A DNA stretch of 64,000 nucleotides from Acinetobacter tandoii DSM 14970 = CIP 107469 (GTDB lineage: Bacteria; Pseudomonadota; Gammaproteobacteria; Pseudomonadales; Moraxellaceae): NCBI RefSeq assembly GCF_000400735.1, contig NZ_KE007360.1, forward strand, positions 153,308-217,307, given 5' to 3'. Both the position numbers and the translations under genes were made by a program. Positions 46,616 to 55,145 of this stretch are shown piece by piece. The notes under the pieces were generated by a model. It saw only the letters and a list, made by a program, of their open reading frames with translations, had not been told where the DNA came from and searched no databases. Each line of letters begins with the position of its first letter. Position 1 is the first letter of the stretch.

Positions 46616-47380
46616 ATGAATTTAAAAAATAGAACGATTTACAAAAATATCATCTTGGCATGTAGTTTTTTGTCTAGTGCTTTACTTTATGCACAGCCTG
46701 TAATTGTTGAAGGTGTGGTTGCTAATCAAACCAGTAAACAGGCAATTTTACAGAAATTGTATGCTGTTTATGGGCAGGATCAGGTTGTGGATAAAATCCA
46801 GATAAGACCTGTCGCCACACCCCAAGCTTGGGATAATACTGTGGCACGGGTGATTACTCCAGATTTAAAAAAAATCACAGCTGGTAAGTTAACTGTAAAA
46901 GGAACACAAGTTGAATTAACAGGAAAACTGATGAATCCAACAGAAATTCAACCAGTTACATCTATGTTTCAATCTCTTGTACTGCCACCTTATCGGGTAA
47001 ATACGAGTTTTACGATTAATCAATCCGAACAAAAAATCGTAGATGATGCTTTGAAAGATCGAATTGTAGAATTTGAATCTGGAAGTGCAATTTTAACGCC
47101 TACAGGAACAAAAATTCTGGATGAGATGGCAGTGGCATTAAATAAAGTACGAGACAAGAACGTCAAAATTATTGGCCATACTGATAGTTCTGGTGATGCT
47201 AAAAAGAATGTGGCGTTGAGCTTAGCACGCGCAGAAGCAGTCAAAACGTATTTAATTCAGAAAGAAATTGTTGCAGGACGTTTAAGTACGGCTGGATTGG
47301 GTTCAGAGAAACCTGTCGCGGATAATGCCTCAATAGAGGGACGTAAAAAAAATCGTAGAATTGAGTTTGAAGTACTTTAA
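46616..47380 (+). CDS. tagN: T6SS OmpA-domain peptidoglycan-binding protein TagN
   Basis: 254 residues. An N-terminal signal sequence with hydrophobic core ends near AYAQP (no clear lipobox directly at the +1 site). A BON-like or unknown domain covers about 30-140, and the C-terminal OmpA-like domain (about 150-254) carries VEFESGSAIL, IIGHTDSSGDAKKN and ARAEAVKTYL. OmpA-type domains bind the peptide stem of peptidoglycan, so TagN probably anchors the membrane complex to the wall. It lies between tagF and the PAAR gene and likely compensates for the short TssL. Confidence 0.88.
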   Translation: MNLKNRTIYKNIILACSFLSSALLYAQPVIVEGVVANQTSKQAILQKLYAVYGQDQVVDKIQIRPVATPQAWDNTVARVITPDLKKITAGKLTVKGTQVELTGKLMNPTEIQPVTSMFQSLVLPPYRVNTSFTINQSEQKIVDDALKDRIVEFESGSAILTPTGTKILDEMAVALNKVRDKNVKIIGHTDSSGDAKKNVALSLARAEAVKTYLIQKEIVAGRLSTAGLGSEKPVADNASIEGRKKNRRIEFEVL

Positions 47381-47402
47381 TTGCTAATAAGGGGATAAGG
47401 GT

Positions 47403-47669
47403 ATGGCGGTGCCTTATATAACAGTTGGATGTCCAACAACAGGTGGTGGTAAAGTAATTTCTGGAAATGCAAGTTTCTTGGTCGAAGGGATTGCAGTTGC
47501 TTGTATTGGAGATAAAGCAACTTGTCCGTTGCATAAAGTGGTCGCGACCATTATTTCAGGAGATATGCATATGTTGGTGATGGGCAAAGCCGTTGCAAGG
47601 GTCAATGATGCGTTATCTTGCGGCTGTAAATTATTACCGAAGCAAAATATGGTGCAAGGTGCGAATTAG
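47403..47669 (+). CDS. PAAR-domain T6SS spike-tip protein
   Basis: 88 residues, consisting only of the PAAR domain: repeated short strands with Gly/Pro and the metal-binding residues Cys52, His54 (CPLHKVV), His68 and Cys84-type positions (CGCK). PAAR proteins sharpen the tip of VgrG trimers and link effectors. No C-terminal effector domain is fused, so the tip protein carries effectors non-covalently. The VgrG partner must be encoded elsewhere in the genome. A strong AAGGGGATAAGGG element precedes the ATG. Confidence 0.93.
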   Translation: MAVPYITVGCPTTGGGKVISGNASFLVEGIAVACIGDKATCPLHKVVATIISGDMHMLVMGKAVARVNDALSCGCKLLPKQNMVQGAN

Positions 47670-47841
47670 AAGTGATATAAAAATTTATCATTCATGATTG
47701 TTTGATTACTTATCATCACGATCAGTCCAAACGGGATCTAAATGAGATGATGATATTGATTTGTCTTTGGCATAAATAACTTGTCGCCCTACCTGACTAT
47801 TGCTACATTCACATGAATTTACAGGTGTTAAGTCAGGGATT

Positions 47842-48729
47842 ATGTCGTATCGTTTCGCCACTATAATTGGATTGTGCGCCATTGTATTCTGGGCCGCTAT
47901 TGTTGGCTTATTACGACAAGTAACGGATAGCTTCGGGCCAATTTTGGGTGTGTGTTTAATTTATAGTTTAAGTTCCTTCATTTTACTGATCTTATTTAAA
48001 CCACCAAAATTACATTTATTTCCTAAAGTTTACCTCATTTGGGGTTCAATTCTATTTGTTGCTTATGAGTTATGCCTGTCACTTTCTTTAGCATTTGCTC
48101 AAAATAACCAACAAGCTGTGGAAGTGAGCATTCTGAATTATTTGTGGCCAAGCCTGACCGTTTTACTTTTAATTTTAACCCAAGAGCAAAAGTTTCATCC
48201 TTTAGTGATTGTGGGGATATTACTAACTTTATTTGGAATTATTCAGGTTCAAGTTGGAAACGGTGAGTTTAGTTTAAATCAACTGATACAGAATATTGCG
48301 CTTAATCCGATCAGTTATGCTTTAGCTTCTATGGGCGCTTTTATTTGGGCAGCGTATTGCACGCTTACGAAGAAAATTGGCGATGGTCAGAATGCAATAG
48401 CTCTATTTTTTTGCCTAACGGCAGTGGCCTTATGGCTTAAATATGTTTGGATGGGTGATTTTCAAGTTCCTGAGCTTCACCTACAGAGTTTTGTTTATTT
48501 GGCGATTAGTGCTGCTGCATTTGGATTAGGTTACGCTGCTTGGAATATTGGCATTTTGCATGGCAATATTCAATTGCTTACAGCGGCATCCTATTTCACG
48601 CCGATTATTTCTTCATTTATTGCTATGCAGTTACTTGATTTGGAGCTGTCATGGGCATTTTGGCAAGGTGCCGCTTTGGTCACTTTAGGTTCGTTTTTAT
48701 GTTGGTGGTCTACCCGTACTGCCTCATAA
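47842..48729 (+). CDS. Aromatic amino-acid/DMT family exporter (YddG-like)
   Basis: 295 residues from ATG 47842 (AGGGA just upstream; a TTG at 47800 is less likely). Ten membrane helices of the drug/metabolite transporter (EamA) fold in two halves: MSYRFATIIGLCAIVFWAAIVGLLR opens the first and ALASMGAFIWAAYCTLTKK the second. The pattern NYLWPSLTVLLLILTQEQKF and C-terminal GLGYAAWNIGILHGN match the YddG branch, which exports aromatic amino acids. Substrate is inferred from family only. It is downstream of PAAR but with a 172-base gap and is probably not part of the T6SS operon. Confidence 0.8.
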   Translation: MSYRFATIIGLCAIVFWAAIVGLLRQVTDSFGPILGVCLIYSLSSFILLILFKPPKLHLFPKVYLIWGSILFVAYELCLSLSLAFAQNNQQAVEVSILNYLWPSLTVLLLILTQEQKFHPLVIVGILLTLFGIIQVQVGNGEFSLNQLIQNIALNPISYALASMGAFIWAAYCTLTKKIGDGQNAIALFFCLTAVALWLKYVWMGDFQVPELHLQSFVYLAISAAAFGLGYAAWNIGILHGNIQLLTAASYFTPIISSFIAMQLLDLELSWAFWQGAALVTLGSFLCWWSTRTAS

Positions 48730-48739
48730 AGAAGGGGAT

Positions 48740-49026
48740 GCCATCATTGTTTTATCTTGAACTGCCTAAAAATGATTTGCCAAAGTGTCAAAAGCTACAT
48801 CATTCATTTGTTTAAATACAACGGTTCCTGCTCCAGATCAGTTGAAGAATGAAACAAACTTCGTAATCTATGTCCAGTACACTACTGATCACACTTAGAA
48901 CTGTCGTTAATCACAGGTTGAATATTGAGTTGATCCCGCTCTTTGTATCTTCAATTGCATCAATCCTCTCATCATAGTGAAATTGAAAAGGTATGTTGAC
49001 CATATCAGCAATAGAATTAGCATGTT
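48740..49026 (-). pseudogene. Decayed outer-membrane transporter (neuromedin-U-like) gene fragment
   Basis: On the minus strand two separated coding remnants can be read. The first, about 49024-48880, gives NSIADMVNIPFQFHYDE... then, after a 1-base frameshift, QPVIND. The second, about 48835-48740, gives AGTVVFKQMNDVAFDTLANHF, then an in-frame TAG where TGG (Trp) is expected, then AVQDK. These match, in order, blocks of the Acinetobacter/Pseudomonas outer-membrane 'transporter' family (ANLISVPFQ-NxD ... NIQPVIP ... VVLKQ ... GALANHxWSVAGD). The middle is missing. Stop codons, a frameshift and a large deletion make it non-functional. Confidence 0.6.
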
Positions 49027-49226
49027 ACTTTGCTTAATGTGCTTATCCGTAGCGTAAACTTCTCGTAAAGAGAGAACAAAGACTTAAACATAAAATTTTT
49101 TACATTTCATAATTGTGATTAGATGAGGAAGGTAGTAACCAATTTTTTCGTTTACTTAAATCTTAAAAGGATCATTTTTTGATAACTGCTAAGTCGTTGA
49201 AAAAGCATTGTGATCGGGCCTTTGTT

Positions 49227-49263
49227 CTTGACCTGTTGTAGAGCAGTGTTGGTCAATTTTTTT
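49227..49263 (+). terminator. Weak terminator-like hairpin, no clear gene
   Basis: TTGACC (49228-49233) pairs with GGTCAA (49251-49256), loop of 17 bases, then T7. It could mark the end of an unseen small RNA or of the decayed region; only a 6-bp stem, so low confidence. Confidence 0.3.
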
Positions 49264-49341
49264 GATTGTCTATATTGCTAGATATTGAGCTTTCGTCTTT
49301 TTTTTTAAAGATGTCAGAACCATTGGGTCACAAAATGAGTT

Positions 49342-49365
49342 CGAGTTAAGGATGGTCTTAACTCG
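49342..49365. repeat. 9-bp perfect palindromic hairpin in the glnA upstream gap
   Basis: CGAGTTAAG (49342-49350) pairs with CTTAACTCG (49357-49365), loop GATGGT. No T-run, so not a terminator. Purpose unknown; a regulator site or relic are both possible. Confidence 0.6.
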
Positions 49366-49592
49366 CAATAAAGTAGTGCAAACTTTTTGTTAGACGTACT
49401 TAAAAATAGAGGATGGGGATGGAAAGTCGAGTAAAAAGTCATCTCATTATTGTGTGAAGTAGTTCCAAAGACGAAATTTTATATTATTGATAAGCTTTCC
49501 TGATTAATTACGCTGAGGTTTATAAATAAAAGACACATCAACATGGTGAAATATGCTGAAAAATGCACTGCATTAAAACATTTATATTTAAA

Positions 49593-49661
49593 TGCACTAT
49601 TTTGGTTCTTTTTATGAGGTGATTAATTGCTTGATAATGAAAATGTCTGAATATGGTGCAT
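49593..49661 (+). promoter_or_regulatory. Putative NtrC-type enhancer sites upstream of glnA
   Basis: TGCACTATTTTGGTTC (49593-49608) matches the NtrC dyad TGCAC-N6-GTGCA in one arm and partly in the other, and TGAATATGGTGCAT (49648-49661) supplies a second GGTGCA half-site. They lie about 180 and 130 bases upstream of the expected sigma-54 start, the distance range of glnA enhancers. Confidence 0.5.
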
Positions 49662-49677
49662 TTCATTTTTCAAACAG

Positions 49678-49683
49678 TATAAT
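49678..49683 (+). promoter_or_regulatory. TATAAT box, possible sigma-70 glnA promoter
   Basis: A perfect TATAAT with no good -35 at the right distance; it may be a second, weaker glnA promoter next to the enhancer sites. Confidence 0.35.
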
Positions 49684-49756
49684 AGGTGTTAAGCGAAGTT
49701 TATAAATCTTGTATTCTGATAAATAATTCAATGTTTTAGCTTTGCTTTTTAAAAGT

Positions 49757-49772
49757 TGGTATGAGAATTGCT
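49757..49772 (+). promoter_or_regulatory. Sigma-54 promoter of glnA
   Basis: TGGTATGAGAATTGCT fits the -24/-12 consensus TGGCACG-N4-TTGCW with the invariant GG and GC at exact spacing. Transcription should begin near 49783, about 50 bases before the glnA start codon. Confidence 0.85.
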
Positions 49773-49832
49773 TTATAACTGCCAACTACTAACACGCACT
49801 CCACAGGTGCAACAAAAAATCATCGGAGCAAA

Positions 49833-51248
49833 ATGAGCATGGCGAACAAGGTCCTTCAACTCATCCAAGAAAGTGGCGCAAAATGGGTCGATTTCCGCTT
49901 TACTGATACTAAAGGTAAGGAACAGCACGTTACTTACCCAGCAGATACAATTGATGAAGATACTTTTGAAGACGGTAAAATGTTTGACGGTTCTTCAATT
50001 GCTGGTTGGAAAGGTATCGAAGCGTCTGACATGATTTTACGCCCAGATGCAGAAACAGGTTTTATCGACCCGTTCTTCGCTGAGCCTACAGTAGTTGTTA
50101 CTTGTGATGTCATCGAGCCATCAACTGGTCAAGGTTATGACCGTGACCCACGTTCTATTGCTCGCCGTGCAGAAGAATATCTAAAATCTACAGGGATTGG
50201 AGATACTGCATTCTTTGGTCCAGAACCAGAATTCTTTGTATTTGACGAAGTGAAGTGGGACATCGATATGTCTGGCGCTCGTCATACATTAATCGCTGAA
50301 GAAGCTGCTTGGTCTACTGGTAAAGACTATGAATCTGGTAACTCAGGTCACCGTCCACGTGTTAAAGGTGGTTACTTCCCAGTTCCTCCAGTTGATTCTT
50401 CACATGACATGCGTGCAGAAATGTGTGCGAAAATTGAAGACATCATGGGCCCAGGTCGTGTAGAAGTACATCACCACGAAGTTGCATCTTGCCAGTTAGA
50501 AATTGGTGTGAGCTTCAATACCATGGTTCGTAAAGCAGACGAAGTACAACAGTTTAAATATGCTGTTTGGAACGTTGCGCATCAATATGCTAAAACTGCA
50601 ACGTTTATGCCTAAGCCAATGGTAGGTGATAACGGTTCAGGTATGCATGTTCACATGTCAATCTCTAAAGATGGCAAGAACTTGTTTGCTGGTGATGAAT
50701 ACGCTGGTCTTTCAGAAATGGCGCTTTATTTCATCGGTGGTATCATCAAGCACGCTCGTGCATTGAACGCAATTACTAACCCTTCTACAAACTCGTACAA
50801 GCGTTTAGTTCCGCACTTTGAAGCACCAATTATGTTGGCTTACTCAGCGCGTAACCGTTCTGCATCTATCCGTATTCCTTACGTTTCTAGCCCTAAAGGC
50901 AAGCGTATTGAAGCTCGTTTCCCAGATCCAATGATGAACCCGTACTTAGGTTTTGCAGCATTGTTAATGGCGGGTATTGATGGTATCCAAAACAAGATTC
51001 ACCCAGGTGAAGCTGCTGACAAAAACTTGTATGACCTTCCTCCAGAAGAAGAAGCTAAAATCCCTACAGTTGCACATAGCCTAGATATGGCTCTTGAAGC
51101 ACTTCAAGCGGATCATGACTTCCTTCTTAAAGGTGGTGTATTCACTAAAGAAATGCTTGATGCGTACATCGAACTTAAAACTGAAGAAGTTCGTCGTCTT
51201 AACACGACTACTCACCCAGTTGAATTTGATATGTACTACAGCTTGTAA
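49833..51248 (+). CDS. glnA: Glutamine synthetase (type I)
   Basis: 471 residues, typical GSI-beta. It makes glutamine from glutamate, ammonia and ATP as a dodecamer. Conserved motifs include [31 protein letters not shown], the catalytic [10 protein letters not shown] and [15 protein letters not shown], and [25 protein letters not shown] contains the Tyr400 that is adenylylated by GlnE in proteobacteria. CGGAG lies 7 bases before the ATG. Regulation by NtrC and sigma-54 is suggested by the upstream elements. A terminator follows. Confidence 0.98.
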   Translation: MSMANKVLQLIQESGAKWVDFRFTDTKGKEQHVTYPADTIDEDTFEDGKMFDGSSIAGWKGIEASDMILRPDAETGFIDPFFAEPTVVVTCDVIEPSTGQGYDRDPRSIARRAEEYLKSTGIGDTAFFGPEPEFFVFDEVKWDIDMSGARHTLIAEEAAWSTGKDYESGNSGHRPRVKGGYFPVPPVDSSHDMRAEMCAKIEDIMGPGRVEVHHHEVASCQLEIGVSFNTMVRKADEVQQFKYAVWNVAHQYAKTATFMPKPMVGDNGSGMHVHMSISKDGKNLFAGDEYAGLSEMALYFIGGIIKHARALNAITNPSTNSYKRLVPHFEAPIMLAYSARNRSASIRIPYVSSPKGKRIEARFPDPMMNPYLGFAALLMAGIDGIQNKIHPGEAADKNLYDLPPEEEAKIPTVAHSLDMALEALQADHDFLLKGGVFTKEMLDAYIELKTEEVRRLNTTTHPVEFDMYYSL

Positions 51249-51269
51249 TTCTGAACGGAATTCCACTGT

Positions 51270-51301
51270 AAAAAACCTGCGCTTGTCGCGGGTTTTTTTT
51301 G
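51270..51301 (+). terminator. Intrinsic terminator after glnA
   Basis: AAAAACCTGCG / CGCGGGTTTTTTTT with a 5-base loop; strong T-run. Confidence 0.9.
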
Positions 51302-51336
51302 TATCATCTGTTTTATTTAAAAAATAGAACGGCTTT

Positions 51337-51612
51337 ATGGCACAGCGTAAAAAACACACCAGTTTTTATCCCTGGATTGATCCCAAAGACCATGACAAAG
51401 GTTTTAAACTTAATTTTTCAATGGTGACCTATATTGAAGTTGGGCGTACTCCAGAAGGTTATAAACAGGCAGAGTTTGTTGCACTAAAAAGCCCAGAATT
51501 GGCACTCGATTATGATTATCCCCAAAGCTTTTTTCTGAGTGCTGAAGGGTTCATATTAGTGAAAACGCCACAAGGGAAGTTTGAAGTCATCGCAAAAACA
51601 GATAATTGTTAA
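51337..51612 (+). CDS. Conserved small protein of unknown function
   Basis: 91 residues, no signal or membrane segment. It begins MAQRKKHTSFYPWIDPKDHDKGF and appears to be one small mixed alpha/beta domain with charged and aromatic residues (LDYDYPQSFFLSAEGFILVKTPQGKFEV). I recognise no family. It lies 36 bases after the glnA terminator and about 90 bases before ubiC. Normal codon use and its position between two conserved genes argue that it is real. Confidence 0.7.
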   Translation: MAQRKKHTSFYPWIDPKDHDKGFKLNFSMVTYIEVGRTPEGYKQAEFVALKSPELALDYDYPQSFFLSAEGFILVKTPQGKFEVIAKTDNC

Positions 51613-51700
51613 TAATTGATCTTTAAATTGAATCAATAACATTCTTTATAAACTCTAAAAGGGTTTAAACGTAAAGTGGATCAATTAAACAGGTAAGGTT

Positions 51701-52171
51701 ATGCAGCAGCAGATTCCAACTGAACTGAAAACATGGTTGTATGCTTCAGGTTCATTGACGCAGCAACTCACGGATTTAGCGGGTGGAAAATTTAGGGTAC
51801 AACCGATTAAAGAACATTTTCAGCGCCTACATTTTATTGATGCAAAATGGATGAGAATGCCACATCAGCATACCTCATGGGTTAGAGAAAGCTTTTTATA
51901 TGGCAATGATATGCAGCCTTGGGTTAAAGCGAAAAGTATTTTTCCGATTCTAAGTTTGCAAGGTCGAGCAAGACTTTTTAAACATATTGGCACAAAACCA
52001 ATTGGCTGGTTTTTGTTCCAGCGTACCAATCCAGCATGTGAACGCCGTGTGATTTGGTTAGAAGATGGTTGGACACGCCAAAGTTGTTATACTTGGCACG
52101 GTTGTAAATTTATTGTTCAAGAAACGTTCTTACCTGCATTCGAGCAGTATCTACGCAAAACCAAATTATGA
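51701..52171 (+). CDS. ubiC: Chorismate pyruvate-lyase
   Basis: 156 residues. It produces 4-hydroxybenzoate and pyruvate from chorismate, the first committed step of ubiquinone synthesis. The fold is short and Trp-rich; W-V-RESFLYG near residues 64-72 and the Arg-rich GRARLFKHIG match the family. The last residues overlap nothing; ubiA starts 18 bases after the TGA stop, so the two act in sequence as a ubiCA unit. Confidence 0.9.
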   Translation: MQQQIPTELKTWLYASGSLTQQLTDLAGGKFRVQPIKEHFQRLHFIDAKWMRMPHQHTSWVRESFLYGNDMQPWVKAKSIFPILSLQGRARLFKHIGTKPIGWFLFQRTNPACERRVIWLEDGWTRQSCYTWHGCKFIVQETFLPAFEQYLRKTKL

Positions 52172-52189
52172 AATTGTTAAAGGATTTTC

Positions 52190-53071
52190 ATGGCTACGGT
52201 GCAACATATTACTTGGCGTGAACGCTTAGAAGCTTATTATTATTTATGTCGTTTCGATAAACCCATTGGTACTGAATTAGTCTTTTGGCCAACCATGTGG
52301 GCTTTATGGGTTGCGAATAAAGGTATGCCAAGTTCAGGAATTTTAATTCCAATGATTTTGGGCACCATTTTTATGCGTGCTGCTGGTTGTGCCATTAATG
52401 ACTTCGCAGATCGTAAAGTAGATGCTCATGTAGAGCGAACCAAAAACAGACCTTTGGCAACAGGGGTGATTAGTGCAAAAGAAGCGGTTTATGTGTTTTT
52501 AATACTGGTTTTGGCCAGTGCATGTATGCTATTTTTTTTACCGATAGAAACTTTTTATTGTTCTTTCGGTGCGCTATTTCTCGCGTTTATCTATCCTTTT
52601 ATGAAACGCTATACCCATTTGCCACAGGTATTTTTGGGAGCTGCATTTTCGTGGTCTATTCCAATGGCCTATACCGCGGTGGGTGAACCTTTGGGATTAA
52701 CCTGTTGGTTATTGTATTTTGGGAATTTAGCGTGGACGGTTGCTTATGATACGCAATATGCCATTACTGATCGTGAATATGATTTAAAAATTGGGGTGAA
52801 ATCAACCGCGATTTTATTTGGACGTTACGATATTCAAATTATTGGTACGTTACAGGTGTTAAGCCTGATTTTAATTGCAACGGCTTTATTTCTAGAACAA
52901 TTATTGATGCCATTTGGTTTGCTTGCATTAATTTTAGTTGCTGGGGATTTTATCTTTCAAGCGGTTAAAACCAAAAACCGTGATCCACAACTCTGTTTTT
53001 GGGCATTCCGTCACAATCGTTGGGTAGGAATGATCATTTTTATGGGAATTTTTTTAGAATTAACAATTTAA
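52190..53071 (+). CDS. ubiA: 4-hydroxybenzoate polyprenyltransferase
   Basis: 293 residues with about 8-9 membrane helices. It attaches the polyprenyl tail to 4-hydroxybenzoate at the inner membrane. The two Mg-diphosphate motifs are visible: NDFADRKVD (70-78) and YDTQYAITDREYDLKIG. The start ATG has a GGA element upstream. It follows ubiC directly and ends with a terminator. Confidence 0.97.
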   Translation: MATVQHITWRERLEAYYYLCRFDKPIGTELVFWPTMWALWVANKGMPSSGILIPMILGTIFMRAAGCAINDFADRKVDAHVERTKNRPLATGVISAKEAVYVFLILVLASACMLFFLPIETFYCSFGALFLAFIYPFMKRYTHLPQVFLGAAFSWSIPMAYTAVGEPLGLTCWLLYFGNLAWTVAYDTQYAITDREYDLKIGVKSTAILFGRYDIQIIGTLQVLSLILIATALFLEQLLMPFGLLALILVAGDFIFQAVKTKNRDPQLCFWAFRHNRWVGMIIFMGIFLELTI

Positions 53072-53088
53072 AATGACCATATGGTTAA

Positions 53089-53117
53089 AGAGTGTCCTAT
53101 ACAGGGCACTTTTTTTA
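53089..53117 (+). terminator. Intrinsic terminator after ubiA
   Basis: AGTGTCCT (53091-53098) pairs with AGGGCACT (53103-53110, one wobble), followed by T7. Confidence 0.85.
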
Positions 53118-53178
53118 TGCCTTAATAATTCTGCATGTAGTTTCATGCCCAAAAAATAAAGATTAAAAAGGATATTTT

Positions 53179-54624
53179 ATGAAGCGCACGAAAATAGCTT
53201 TGGCACTTACATTGACACTTTCAAGTCTATTTTTAACAGCTTGTAATGATGATGACGATAATACGGTAGCCGATTCCAATAAAACCTATTTATCTGAAGG
53301 GAATTATTCTTTAGATACAGTAGAGAATAGCTCATCGATTAAAGTCATGACCTATAATATGACTAATGTTCAAGGGAAAACTGCAACAGCCACTGCCATG
53401 GTATTATTTCCAAAAGCCATTCAACCTAAAGATGGCTATCGCGTTGTGGTCTGGGAACATGGGACTGTTGGAGGTGGAGATGACTGTGCTCCGAGTAAAA
53501 ATTTACTTAACCCTCGCTTTAAAATTCTTGCAGATACCTTATTGGCTGCGGGTTATGTCATCATTGCACCAGATTATGAAGGGCTGGGTACACTAGGCGT
53601 ACATCCTTATTTGAACCTATCCAGTCAGGCTAATTCCGCAATTGCAGCGGTAAAAGCGGCAAAAGATCATTACGGTAAGCAATTAAATGGCGCATGGATG
53701 TCGATTGGTCAGTCACAAGGTGGACATGCTTCCTTGGGTACTGCGGAATTTGCCAATACAGACAGCAGCTATAAAGGAGCAGTTGCGGGTGCGCCAGCAT
53801 CAAGTTTAGGGCGAATTATCCAGATTTATCTCGATCCGCAGTTGAATCTTGATGAAAATAATCAATCTAAGGGTGTGAATAGATTAGATGAGCAATTACT
53901 AAAAGTTCGATATGCAGTTGCAAATAACATTATTACACCAGCACAAGGACAAGCAGCAATTGATCAAATTGCAGATGGTTATGCTGAGTTGTTGGCTTAT
54001 GCAGCGCTGACCAGTTCGGGTATTAAAGCATATCAACCTAATTACGATTTAAAAAATATCTTTACAGCAGGTGCTGCGGATATTGCAGAAAAGGCATATG
54101 GCCGTACGGGCGATGATGGCGCATGTTTGGGTTATGCAGACCCGAATAGTGCAAATGGTTTACAAGAACAATTTAAAGTCGGGGTACTTGCTTTCTTAAA
54201 TGAAGATCCTACACATTTAATTGCACAATATGGCATTGATTTAAACAAGATTAAAACGGACCCAGTGGTTCAAAAATTCTTAATAGATAATCAACCAGCC
54301 ACCAATGCAACTGCTGAGAAGGTGATTAAAACCCCTGTATTTATTATTCAAGGGGCGAATGATCAAGCAGTATTACCTATGGTGACTCAAGCCTTGTTTG
54401 CCAATATGAAAACTAATGCAACCAAGTACTTCCCTCAAAATGCTTATGCAGATGGATACCAACTGACTATTGTGCCGAATGCCACGCATACACAAGCGAT
54501 TGTTTGCAAAAATGCAGATGCTTTTGATTTCATTCAAGCAAATATGTCTGCTGCTACAGGTATTGTGTTGACCGACGCACAAAAAGATGCAAGTCAAAAC
54601 CCACAATGTACGGGTAAATTCTAA
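53179..54624 (+). CDS. Lipoprotein lipase/esterase (secretory-lipase-like)
   Basis: 481 residues. A lipoprotein signal with LTAC (Cys22) is followed by an Asp-rich spacer (DDDDN). The alpha/beta-hydrolase core contains VVVWEHGTVGGGDDC (oxyanion region, with Cys103), the nucleophile elbow IGQSQGGH (Ser179) and C-terminal Asp/His candidates in GANDQAV and PNATHTQAI. It resembles the secretory lipase (LIP) family of fungi and bacteria and should hydrolyse esters at the cell surface. Substrate is unknown. The odd cysteines (103, 317 and two near the end) suggest disulphides. It is a single gene between terminators. Confidence 0.87.
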   Translation: MKRTKIALALTLTLSSLFLTACNDDDDNTVADSNKTYLSEGNYSLDTVENSSSIKVMTYNMTNVQGKTATATAMVLFPKAIQPKDGYRVVVWEHGTVGGGDDCAPSKNLLNPRFKILADTLLAAGYVIIAPDYEGLGTLGVHPYLNLSSQANSAIAAVKAAKDHYGKQLNGAWMSIGQSQGGHASLGTAEFANTDSSYKGAVAGAPASSLGRIIQIYLDPQLNLDENNQSKGVNRLDEQLLKVRYAVANNIITPAQGQAAIDQIADGYAELLAYAALTSSGIKAYQPNYDLKNIFTAGAADIAEKAYGRTGDDGACLGYADPNSANGLQEQFKVGVLAFLNEDPTHLIAQYGIDLNKIKTDPVVQKFLIDNQPATNATAEKVIKTPVFIIQGANDQAVLPMVTQALFANMKTNATKYFPQNAYADGYQLTIVPNATHTQAIVCKNADAFDFIQANMSAATGIVLTDAQKDASQNPQCTGKF

Positions 54625-54647
54625 GTCCTGTGTTAGATACATCTTTG

Positions 54648-54680
54648 CAAAAAGAGTCTCATTATTGAGGCTCTTTTTTG
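54648..54680 (+). terminator. Intrinsic terminator after the lipase gene
   Basis: AAAAAGAGTCTCA / TGAGGCTCTTTTTT (one wobble), 4-base loop. Confidence 0.9.
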
Positions 54681-54726
54681 TTATATTGTTGCGCGTTTAA
54701 AAGATATTAGATTTGAGTTATTGCGT

Positions 54727-54939
54727 ATGAACCAACCTGAAGTGAATAAAAAACCGATGCCTTGGAAACTCATGGCATTTGGGCTGCTCATTCCAGTGTT
54801 TATTCTCGGAATGGCACTTTTAGCTGCAAAAAGTGATGCAGATAATAAAAAGCAATATGATTTAGAGCGTGCAGAAATTCAAAAGCGTGTTGAACTAAGA
54901 CAACAGCGCGAAGCTGCCGCACAGGCAAAGAGTGAATAG
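54727..54939 (+). CDS. Small single-pass membrane protein with charged tail, unknown
   Basis: 70 residues from ATG 54727 (a TTG two codons upstream is possible). A cytosolic N-terminus with Lys/Pro (NKKPMPWK), one transmembrane helix (about 15-35, LMAFGLLIPVFILGMALLA) and then a helical, Arg/Gln/Glu-rich tail with coiled-coil character (DLERAEIQKRVELRQQREAAAQ). I recognise no family. It stands between the lipase terminator and cysD. Confidence 0.65.
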   Translation: MNQPEVNKKPMPWKLMAFGLLIPVFILGMALLAAKSDADNKKQYDLERAEIQKRVELRQQREAAAQAKSE

Positions 54940-55145
54940 GTTAATCTTCCAAGACTTTGCAATCATTTTGAAAGGGTAGAGATCGACTATAGCTTGAAAA
55001 CTTATAGTTATTATTAGTTATGCTCTATATGACAATTTTGCATATCAATATAATAAAACAAGCAATAGTTGTGAATAGTAAATCTCTATAATGAATATCA
55101 ATTGTTGAATGTGTAATAAGCACGAATTAGTAATCGGTGTTGTCG

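Noticed and set aside
49030..49230. Second remnant ORF in the glnA upstream gap
   Set aside because: Short frames can be read but none matches a family I recognise; not enough to claim a pseudogene.
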